Assembly (NCBI GenBank): GCA_003164075.1 | Contig: PLRZ01000134.1 | Coordinates: 19,478 to 24,691, forward strand | Direction: 5' to 3' | Source: Bryobacterales bacterium | GTDB lineage: Bacteria; Acidobacteriota; Terriglobia; Bryobacterales; Bryobacteraceae | DNA length: 5,214 nt | Shown here: one piece after another, positions 1 to 4,898 of the stretch | How positions within the stretch are numbered: the stretch's first letter is position 1 | Layout: every line of letters starts with the position of its first letter | Made by a program: the position numbers and the translations under genes | Notes under the pieces: model-generated | Told to the model about the DNA's origin: nothing | Database searches by the model: none | What the model saw: the letters and a program-made list of their open reading frames with translations, nothing else

Positions 1-977
1 GGCGGCAGGCGCAGTTCGATGGTGTTCAGGCGGAACAGCAGATCCTGGCGGAACCGGCCCTCGGCCACCTGCGACGCCAGGTCGGCGTTGGTGGCCGAGA
101 ACACGCGGACGTCCACGCGCCGCGTCTTGGACGACCCTACGCGCTCGAATTCGCCGGTCTCCAGCGTGCGCAGCAGCTTGGACTGCAGACCTTGCGAAAT
201 ATTGGCGATTTCGTCCAGAAACAGGGTGCCGCCGTCGGCCATTTCGAAGCGGCCCACGCGATCCACTTTGGCGTCGGTGAAGGCGCCTTTCACGTGGCCG
301 AATAGCTCGCTTTCGAAGACGCCCTCCGCCAGTCCGCCGGTGTTGACGGTCACCAGCGGGCGGCTGGCGCGCAGCGAAACCGAATGCAGGGTCTGCGCCA
401 CCAGGCCCTTGCCCGTGCCGTTTTCGCCGGTGATCAGCACGTTGGCGTCCGAAGGGCCCACGCGCGAGATGACGTCGAGCACCGGCCGCATGGCTGCCGA
501 ATGGGCGATCAATTGGGGGAAGCGTTCGGCGCGCAGGACGCGATTCTCGGCTTCCAGGCGTTGGCCTTTGCGAAGCGCGCGGCCCAGTTCGATCTGCGTA
601 CTGAGGATGGCGGAGAGGCGGGTGTTGTCCCACGGTTTCTGAATGAAGTCGCGCGCCCCGCGCCGCATGGCCTCCACCGCCAGTTCCACCGAGCCCCAGG
701 CCGTCATCACGATCACCGGCAGGGTGGAATCCAGGCTTTGGATGCGGTTGAGCAGATCGAGCCCCTCCTGCCCGGAGGTGGTGTCGCGGGTGTAGTTCAG
801 ATCCATCAGCACCACGTCGAAGTCGCGCGATTCGATGGCGTCGATGGCCGCCGCCGGCGAGTTCACCGACTCGGCCTGATAGCCCTCGCCCTTGACGAGG
901 AAGCGGAGCGCTTCAAGGACATCGGGCTGATCGTCCGCGATGAGGATGCACGGCGTGCGGTAATCGGATGATTTCAT
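1..977 (-). CDS. Sigma-54-dependent response regulator, NtrC family (C-terminus beyond window)
   Basis: This is a cytosolic two-component regulator expected to activate sigma-54 RNA polymerase by ATP hydrolysis after phosphorylation by a histidine kinase that is not in the window. The 325 visible codons start at ATG 977; an in-frame TAA lies three codons upstream, which fixes the start region. The receiver domain spans about residues 10-120, with acidic pair D15-D16, phospho-acceptor D59, switch T92 and K114. It carries an insertion after the acceptor ([13 protein letters not shown]). A linker helix leads to the AAA+ domain, with Walker A GENGTGKG (184-191), the sigma-54 contact loop GAFTDA (231-236, usually GAFTGA), Walker B GGTLFLDE (249-256) and FRQDLLFRL (309-317). 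The rest of the AAA+ domain and any HTH domain are off the left edge. No good Shine-Dalgarno is visible. The family assignment is secure; the target genes are unknown. Confidence 0.96.
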   Translation of the reverse strand, partial: MKSSDYRTPCILIADDQPDVLEALRFLVKGEGYQAESVNSPAAAIDAIESRDFDVVLMDLNYTRDTTSGQEGLDLLNRIQSLDSTLPVIVMTAWGSVELAVEAMRRGARDFIQKPWDNTRLSAILSTQIELGRALRKGQRLEAENRVLRAERFPQLIAHSAAMRPVLDVISRVGPSDANVLITGENGTGKGLVAQTLHSVSLRASRPLVTVNTGGLAEGVFESELFGHVKGAFTDAKVDRVGRFEMADGGTLFLDEIANISQGLQSKLLRTLETGEFERVGSSKTRRVDVRVFSATNADLASQVAEGRFRQDLLFRLNTIELRLP

Positions 978-1010
978 CGGAGTTTATGAAGAACCCAAAC
1001 GACAACTTAG

Positions 1011-1026
1011 GGCAGTTGCCGTGCCA
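1011..1026 (-). promoter_or_regulatory. Candidate sigma-54 (-24/-12) promoter of the response regulator gene
   Basis: The minus strand reads TGGCACGGCAACTGCC. The GG of the -24 element (1025-1024) and the GC of the -12 element (1013-1012) are separated by exactly 10 bases, as sigma-54 promoters require. The -24 half TGGCACG is a full consensus match. The -12 half is CTGCC where TTGCA or TTGCT is usual. The predicted transcript start is near 1000, giving a leader of about 23 bases before ATG 977. Because the gene encodes a sigma-54 activator, autoregulation is a natural reading (inference). Confidence 0.6.
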
Positions 1027-1091
1027 GACGCTATTTCGCTGTGGCTCAAGTGGTTAGGATACACCCTCAGGGAGGGGAAGTGTTCGGATAT

Positions 1092-1106
1092 GGGATTCTT
1101 CATCCC
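1092..1106. promoter_or_regulatory. Inverted repeat, possible activator site upstream of the sigma-54 promoter
   Basis: GGGATTCTTCATCCC has 5-bp arms (GGGAT/ATCCC) around a 5-bp centre. Its centre lies about 99 bases upstream of the predicted sigma-54 start near 1000, a usual distance for an enhancer-binding protein. The arms are short and only one copy is visible, so this is weak evidence. A second GC-rich inverted repeat (GCGGC/GCCGC) follows directly at 1107-1122. Confidence 0.25.
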
Positions 1107-1227
1107 GCGGCGGGGCAGCCGCTTTGGAGTGCTTAACCCATCTGGGGATTTCGTGGCACAGGCGCGGAAGACGCTCCCTAACGGTCACGGCTCGGTAACG
1201 AGTGCCCGCGTGTTTTGCAATTAGTTA

Positions 1228-1291
1228 CAGAACTCCTGAGGTCGTGGAATTTGCTCTAGCCCATTTTCCCCTCCAGGCAGAAATTGCGGGG
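1228..1291 (+). repeat. Degenerate, shortened copy of the MITE at 4580-4772
   Basis: Two blocks match the complete element in the same order and orientation. Positions 1228-1254 match 4580-4606 at 26 of 27 bases and begin exactly at the element's first base. Positions 1258-1291 match 4722-4755 at 33 of 34 bases. The roughly 115 bases between the blocks in the full element are reduced to three here, and the right terminal repeat (4756-4772) is absent after 1291. The copy sits 9 bp beyond the stop codon of the polymerase/ligase gene. It is probably an internally deleted, right-truncated relic that cannot move. A 9-bp AGCCC-containing microhomology at the deletion edges of the long copy suggests how the loss could have occurred, but that is inference. 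Confidence 0.85.
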
Positions 1292-1300
1292 TGGGATCGG

Positions 1301-2521
1301 TTAAGCACTTGCCGCTTTGGGTTTCCGCCGTCGGGCGATTTCCGCCGTCATGGCGCCCAGGAGGGCAAAAAACCAGAGTTCCAGGACTGGCCTTTGCAGC
1401 GGAAAGTCCACCATGCAATGCACCAGCACAGCCACCAAACCGATCCCCCAGAGTGTCCGGAACGCCTTTGGGATAGTCCACACCGCAATGGCCACCATCA
1501 AGAGGCTGAACGGGATCCCTCCATCGGCGGCCCATTCCACCCAGTCGTTATGGGTGTGGTTGACGACGGAACCGAAGTCGACCGTGGCGTGAGCGGGGTA
1601 GGCCGTTTGGAAGTTACCGAGTCCCACGCCGAAATAGGGCCGGGCCCGTACCATCGCGAGCGTATCGTGGAGCATCTCCTTGCGTCCTTTGAGAGGTTCG
1701 GGATCCTGAAACCGGTCCCACAGTACCGCCCATCCTACAACGGAAACAAAGAGAAAAAGGAACAACCACATTCGCGCGGTACTGGCCCTGAGATTCTCCG
1801 CCGAGCCTTTCACCCATGCGACAAGCGGGATGACGATCACTTCAGCCGTCACCAGGAGTGCGCCCGCCCGGGACGCACCGGCGATGACGGTGGCGTACAT
1901 AGCGGCTGCAATCACCGCGAAACGCAACGCCTTCGGTCCGCCGGCTAGCGCCTGCACGAGCGCCAGAGGCAGCACCATCTCCACGAATGCCGCATATTGA
2001 TCGCGGTTTACAAAGGGACCGAGGACGGCAGTGTCATATGTCGGATAGAGCCAGAAGATCTTGCCGTTCCAGCCAAAGTACTGCACTACCGAGACGACGC
2101 TCAAGACGAAGGCGAAATAGAGCAGGGTGTCGAGGAAGCGGCTCCGAATCCGGGTGGAGGCATTCACCTGGAGTGACAGAAAATACGCCACCAGGTTACC
2201 CGACCAAACCAGCACGGCCATCCAGGTATCCCATCGGTTCACGGTGCGTCCAGTCGCCAGTTGGAAGAGTCCCCACGCGACGGCGGCGCCGAGTGGGATC
2301 AGGACAAGACTGGCATGAAGTCTGAACGGCCGGAATACGAATGCCGCGGCCCAGGCCGCGCCTAATAGAAACAAACAAGCCTGGAAAAGAGTCGGGTTAA
2401 TCCATCGACCCGTGAAGAACATTACCAGGACCGCGAGGGCCATGGTGACGGCCAGGCAGGTTCCCGAAAAGGCTTGGAATTCTGAATTGGGCGCTGGCAA
2501 ACGGGACATATCGGCCAGCAC
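1301..2521 (-). CDS. O-antigen polymerase/ligase family integral membrane protein (Wzy_C type)
   Basis: This is a 406-residue inner-membrane protein with about ten or more hydrophobic segments spread from residue 20 to 395. Members of this family polymerise lipid-linked glycan repeat units (Wzy) or transfer finished glycans to an acceptor (WaaL); sequence alone rarely separates the two. Family hallmarks are visible: GPFVNRDQYA (168-177), SRAG (217-220), R280 followed by GVGLGNF (298-304), the periplasmic loop motif NHTHNDWVEWAADGG (321-335), and H368/D372 in HCMVDFP. The start is GTG 2521, supported by AGGA nine bases upstream; ATG 2509 (residue 5) is the alternative. It begins 24 bp after the J-domain gene ends, on the same strand, so the two are probably co-transcribed. 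It ends at TAA 1301-1303, just before the MITE relic. Polysaccharide context is also given by the CpsB-like and NusG-like genes nearby. Confidence 0.92.
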   Translation of the reverse strand: MLADMSRLPAPNSEFQAFSGTCLAVTMALAVLVMFFTGRWINPTLFQACLFLLGAAWAAAFVFRPFRLHASLVLIPLGAAVAWGLFQLATGRTVNRWDTWMAVLVWSGNLVAYFLSLQVNASTRIRSRFLDTLLYFAFVLSVVSVVQYFGWNGKIFWLYPTYDTAVLGPFVNRDQYAAFVEMVLPLALVQALAGGPKALRFAVIAAAMYATVIAGASRAGALLVTAEVIVIPLVAWVKGSAENLRASTARMWLFLFLFVSVVGWAVLWDRFQDPEPLKGRKEMLHDTLAMVRARPYFGVGLGNFQTAYPAHATVDFGSVVNHTHNDWVEWAADGGIPFSLLMVAIAVWTIPKAFRTLWGIGLVAVLVHCMVDFPLQRPVLELWFFALLGAMTAEIARRRKPKAASA

Positions 2522-2530
2522 CCATTGTAG

Positions 2531-2534
2531 TCCT
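2531..2534 (-). promoter_or_regulatory. Ribosome binding site supporting the GTG start of the polymerase/ligase gene
   Basis: The minus strand carries AGGA here, nine bases before GTG 2521 and 21 bases before ATG 2509. The spacing favours the GTG start, though it is at the long end of the normal range. The site lies in the 24-bp gap after the J-domain gene. Confidence 0.5.
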
Positions 2535-2545
2535 GTCGCGACGGG

Positions 2546-3550
2546 CTATGGCAATTGACGGCGCGACAGCGTTGCCGTTCCGGATGAGAAGCCCAATTCG
2601 GTTCCCATTTTGTTGGTGGTCCAATCCACTTGCAGGGAGAGTGCCGAGATGAGATTGAGACGAACTCGCCCCGCGGAGCCGCCGGGACCGCTCCAAGACC
2701 AGTCGGACTTAGCAGTACCAGGCTCGCCTCTGAATTCGAAGAATACAAACGGAGAGATCGGCCGGCTCCCGACCTGGTACTTAGCCGAGTACCGGCCGCT
2801 TACCGTCCCTTGGGACTCCGAAATCTGCAAGTCGATATACATGGGCTGGCACAGGCCCTCTATTTCGGCAGCGCGCGGCGGTTGAGGATAAAACCACTCT
2901 CCGGCCAACCCGGCCGAATGAGAGCGTGAAGCCGGGGGGAAATCGTAGCGAGTTGTTGCAGGGGAGTCAGCCGCCGGAGTCCCACTTATGGCGGAGTCTT
3001 TCTTCGGCGCGTTGCGAAACTCCATACCTGGCTCCGGGGCCTCCATCTGGCCCCGAGCGCCATAGCGTTCAACGGCAGGGCTTGGCGTGGCTCCGGAAAC
3101 GGCGGCCGTCCGAGGAACTGTAAGAGCGCTGGTATCGCCGCTGCCCGGCGCTGGTTCCACCGATCGATCTTGAGCAAGTAGCAGCACCATCGCCAGGATT
3201 CCCAACGTTCCCGCGCCCACCCAGGCCATCACCTTCCACCAGTTTCCGGAGGCAAAATCGAAACCAAAACGGGGTGGCGCCATCTCGAAGAGTAAGCGGC
3301 CTCTTCGAGGGAGCGCAGCGGGATGACCGGACCGGAAACGAAGGCTGTCATCATATTGTGATCTGAGTCCGGGGTCGGTAAGTGTCTCAAGAATCTGATT
3401 GAGGCGCAGCATCTGGATGCCGGCCAGCCTTCGGACCGCTTCGTCGGACTGCCGATCCGGATGGAGGAGGCGGACTAAATTCCGATAGGCACGGTGGATC
3501 TCCTCATCGGACGAGCTACGCGCGATGCCAAGTTCCTCGTAGAAATCCAT
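2546..3550 (-). CDS. Membrane-anchored J-domain protein with extracytoplasmic C-terminal region
   Basis: This 334-residue protein has three parts. Residues 1-70 form a DnaJ-type J domain (MDFYEELGI..., helix II, HPD at 30-32, ending at QYDDSL), which in the family stimulates Hsp70/DnaK ATPase. Residues 104-126 form one strongly hydrophobic segment (WWKVMAWVGAGTLGILAMVL...). Residues 128-213 are rich in Pro, Ala, Ser and Thr and look disordered. Residues 215-330 look like a compact, beta-rich domain (LAGEWFYPQPP...) that I do not recognise. The J domain should face the cytoplasm and the C-terminal domain the periplasm. There is no G/F region, zinc centre or substrate-binding domain, so it is not canonical DnaJ. 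It starts at ATG 3550 without a visible Shine-Dalgarno and is the first gene of a probable operon with the polymerase/ligase. A role in assembling or regulating polysaccharide machinery is only inference from position. Confidence 0.85.
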   Translation of the reverse strand: MDFYEELGIARSSSDEEIHRAYRNLVRLLHPDRQSDEAVRRLAGIQMLRLNQILETLTDPGLRSQYDDSLRFRSGHPAALPRRGRLLFEMAPPRFGFDFASGNWWKVMAWVGAGTLGILAMVLLLAQDRSVEPAPGSGDTSALTVPRTAAVSGATPSPAVERYGARGQMEAPEPGMEFRNAPKKDSAISGTPAADSPATTRYDFPPASRSHSAGLAGEWFYPQPPRAAEIEGLCQPMYIDLQISESQGTVSGRYSAKYQVGSRPISPFVFFEFRGEPGTAKSDWSWSGPGGSAGRVRLNLISALSLQVDWTTNKMGTELGFSSGTATLSRRQLP

Positions 3551-3562
3551 CCCGGAAAGGGA

Positions 3563-3568
3563 ATTATA
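3563..3568 (-). promoter_or_regulatory. Candidate -10 box for the J-domain/ligase operon
   Basis: The minus strand shows a perfect TATAAT ending 13 bases before ATG 3550. The predicted start near 3557 would leave a leader of only about six bases, fitting the lack of a Shine-Dalgarno. No good -35 is present; the best is TTATCT at 3587-3592 with an 18-bp spacer. Confidence 0.45.
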
Positions 3569-3648
3569 CCTCTTCGGCCTCCCGGAAGATAAAGGGGACG
3601 CCAGGAACGATGAACGCCTGGCTTAAGCGATGCTCTGAATTTTGGCTC

Positions 3649-3688
3649 ATCGGATCTAACCGGATCTAATCGGATCTAATCGGATCTT
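3649..3688 (+). repeat. Four tandem 10-bp repeats (consensus ATCGGATCTA)
   Basis: Four contiguous units read ATCGGATCTA, ACCGGATCTA, ATCGGATCTA and ATCGGATCTT. The 10-bp period places each unit on the same face of the helix. ATCTAAC at 3654-3660 also pairs with GTTAGAT at 3689-3695, so the array is flanked by a 7-bp inverted repeat. The array lies roughly 90-130 bases upstream of the minus-strand promoter candidate and about 180-220 upstream of the plus-strand one. It could be an operator or activator array, or a simple satellite. Confidence 0.85.
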
Positions 3689-3765
3689 GTTAGATTGCGC
3701 TGCGGGAAACGATACAACTCGCCGGAGTAATCTGTGCACTACCCGACAGCAGAATCAACAACCTA

Positions 3766-3774
3766 GGGGGGGGG
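3766..3774 (+). repeat. Homopolymeric G9 tract
   Basis: Nine consecutive Gs follow CCTA in the region upstream of the NusG-like gene, about 80 bases before its -10 box. Runs of this length are prone to slippage. An effect on promoter activity is conjecture. Confidence 0.8.
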
Positions 3775-3854
3775 CTTAGTGAGTGATCCTTCCTGCGTGT
3801 GGATGGTTTCTTTGCGGCTCGATGAAAACATTCGGCTCTTAGTCACGAAATTCG

Positions 3855-3860
3855 TATAAT
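3855..3860 (+). promoter_or_regulatory. Candidate -10 box for the NusG-like/zinc-ribbon pair
   Basis: A perfect TATAAT ends 16 bases before ATG 3876, which predicts a start near 3867 and a leader of about ten bases. No Shine-Dalgarno is seen in that leader. The -35 is poor: TTCGGC at 3831-3836, 18-bp spacer. Confidence 0.45.
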
Positions 3861-3875
3861 AGACCAGAACAACTC

Positions 3876-4391
3876 ATGAATTGGTATGCGCTCTCGGTGA
3901 AGCCGCAGCATGAGAAAGCTGTGGCGGAACAACTCCTGAACAACGGCCTGGAAACCTACTTGCCGTTGTACCGCTCTAAGCGGCGCTGGTCGGATCGTGT
4001 GAAGACCATTGAGTTTCCTCTCTTCTCCCGTTATGTGTTTTGTCGATTCGGTTTTGACGACAGGCTAACAGTCCTGCGAGTGACCAGTGTCCGCTCGATT
4101 GTCAGCTTTGCCGGCACACCCTGTCCACTAGACGAAACGGAATTGGCGGCGGTCAGAGCGATCGTCGGCGCGGGCCTGCCCTTCTGCCCCTGGCCGTTCG
4201 TTCGCATTGGCCAACGCGTTCGGATCCGGGGAGGATCCCTACAGGATATGGAAGGCATTCTGGCCCGCGAGAAAAGCGGGTACCGCGTAGTCGTGAATGT
4301 GGAGCTTCTGAATCGTGCCGTTGCGGTGGAAGTGGAGCGTGACATGATCGAGCCGTGCCAGGAACGGTTGACAAGGGCGGCGGCGTGTTGA
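3876..4391 (+). CDS. Specialised NusG paralog, UpxY/RfaH-like transcription antiterminator
   Basis: This is a 171-residue NusG-family protein. Such paralogs bind RNA polymerase through the NGN domain and help it through long polysaccharide operons. The NGN domain covers about residues 1-98, opening with MNWYALSVKPQHEKAVAEQL, then TYLPLYRSKRRWSDR (27-41) and LFSRYVFCRF (49-58), the counterpart of the usual LFPGYVFV. The C-terminal KOW domain spans about 109-160 (VRIGQRVRIRGGSLQDMEGIL). Short length and sequence separate it from housekeeping NusG, which normally lies beside secE and ribosomal protein genes; none are here. The ATG start gives the family's conserved N-terminus. The 3' end overlaps the zinc-ribbon gene by seven bases. 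The gene downstream beyond the MITE is convergent, so its target operon is not visible in the window. Confidence 0.93.
   Translation: MNWYALSVKPQHEKAVAEQLLNNGLETYLPLYRSKRRWSDRVKTIEFPLFSRYVFCRFGFDDRLTVLRVTSVRSIVSFAGTPCPLDETELAAVRAIVGAGLPFCPWPFVRIGQRVRIRGGSLQDMEGILAREKSGYRVVVNVELLNRAVAVEVERDMIEPCQERLTRAAAC
4373..4377 (+). promoter_or_regulatory. Ribosome binding site fixing the zinc-ribbon start
   Basis: AAGGG lies seven bases before GTG 4385, inside the 3' end of the NusG-like gene. This favours GTG 4385 over the in-frame GTG 4355 further upstream and suggests translational coupling. Confidence 0.5.
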
Positions 4392-4576
4392 TCGTTTTCG
4401 GCACGCGATTGCGCTGCCCGGTGTGCGACTCGGTAACACAGGTCCGCAGATCACGCCGCCAGCCCCGGGAGTTGTTTATATCGGCTCTCGTGATTCCCTA
4501 CCGTTGCGAGAATTGCTACGCTCGATTCTTCGCCTGGCGGTTTGCGAAAAAACCGAGCTCGGTCCCAACGTCCTAA
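4385..4576 (+). CDS. Small zinc-ribbon protein
   Basis: This 63-residue protein has two CxxC knuckles, CPVC (11-14) and CENC (41-44), separated by a basic stretch (RRSRRQPR) and followed by YARFFAWRF. The four cysteines fit a structural zinc-ribbon fold; no enzymatic residue set is apparent. The preferred start is GTG 4385 (Shine-Dalgarno AAGGG); GTG 4355 would add ten residues. It overlaps the end of the NusG-like gene by seven bases, so the pair is probably co-transcribed and translationally coupled. The basic linker could suit nucleic-acid or polymerase contact, which is inference. Its TAA stop (4574-4576) shares two bases with the target duplication of the MITE, so the insertion left the reading frame intact. 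Confidence 0.75.
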   Translation: MLIVFGTRLRCPVCDSVTQVRRSRRQPRELFISALVIPYRCENCYARFFAWRFAKKPSSVPTS

Positions 4577-4579
4577 ATT

Positions 4580-4772
4580 CAGAACTCCTGATGTCGTGGA
4601 ATTTGCAGTGAGCCCGCAGGTGGGGCAGGCGGTGCTCGCCTTCGCTCGAGCCTATTCGAACAGCGGGTCTGATTCAGTGCGGGCGGGCAGGCGAAGCTCT
4701 GGCCATCGAAAGAAATGGCTCAGCCCATTTTCCCCGCCAGGCAGAAATTGCGGGGCGACATCAGGAGTTCTG
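4580..4772 (+). mobile_element. 193-bp miniature inverted-repeat element (MITE) with target duplication
   Basis: Perfect 17-bp terminal inverted repeats, CAGAACTCCTGATGTCG at 4580-4596 and its reverse complement at 4756-4772, bound a 193-bp element. The 5-bp direct repeat AAATT flanks it immediately (4575-4579 and 4773-4777), as expected for a target-site duplication. No open frame inside could encode a transposase, so movement would need one supplied in trans. The interior holds a perfect 6-bp stem (CCCCGC at 4732-4737 with GCGGGG at 4750-4755, 12-nt loop). A shortened relative is at 1228-1291. I cannot assign an IS family. It lies between the convergent zinc-ribbon and phosphatase genes. 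Confidence 0.85.
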
Positions 4773-4898
4773 AAATTGTTCCGTCCCGTCGGCAGCGAGT
4801 TCGCGCGTGTGTCCCGCAACAGTCGACGCGCTTCCTCCCGTGGGGGACGGCGTCCGAGGTAACGATTCCTGAATTTCTACGGGCTTGCGCAGAAAGTC

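Larger units (their letters stand above)
3551..3875. other. Divergent intergenic regulatory region
   Basis: These 325 bases separate the minus-strand J-domain/ligase operon from the plus-strand NusG-like/zinc-ribbon pair. I see no gene in them. They hold a TATAAT box near each start codon, a 10-bp tandem repeat (3649-3688), a G9 run (3766-3774) and a modest hairpin (GCCAGG at 3600-3605 with CCTGGC at 3617-3622, 11-nt loop, no following T run). Base composition is visibly more AT-rich than the flanking genes. Confidence 0.7.

Noticed and set aside
19..971. Long plus-strand open frames across the left end
   Set aside because: They lie opposite the response regulator, whose minus-strand frame shows unmistakable receiver and AAA+ motifs. 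The plus-strand products have no recognisable domains and are typical GC-rich shadows.
1038..1106. tRNA-like stretch (GGCTCAAGTGGTTAGGATA followed by GTTCGGATA)
   Set aside because: The D-arm and T-loop resemblance does not extend to pairing acceptor, D, anticodon or T stems, so no cloverleaf forms.
1202..1948. 248-codon plus-strand open frame opposite the polymerase/ligase
   Set aside because: The product is low in hydrophobic structure with no family motifs, while the opposite strand encodes a clear membrane protein with Wzy_C motifs.
3600..3622. GCCAGG/CCTGGC hairpin as a terminator or operator
   Set aside because: There is only a 6-bp stem with an 11-base loop, no T run and no second copy. 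It is mentioned only as part of the intergenic description.
3801..3815. Possible plus-strand sigma-54 promoter (GG at 3801, GC at 3814)
   Set aside because: The gap between GG and GC is 11 bases rather than the required 10, and the -24 half lacks the CAC consensus.
4625..4640. GGCGGTGCTCG as an ops/JUMPstart-like element for the NusG paralog
   Set aside because: It matches only part of the known GGCGGTAG core, lies inside the MITE and precedes no co-directional gene.
4732..4755. GC hairpin in the MITE as an intrinsic terminator
   Set aside because: Neither strand has a T run following the stem; the adjacent T run precedes the stem on the plus strand, so it reads as A after the stem on the minus strand.
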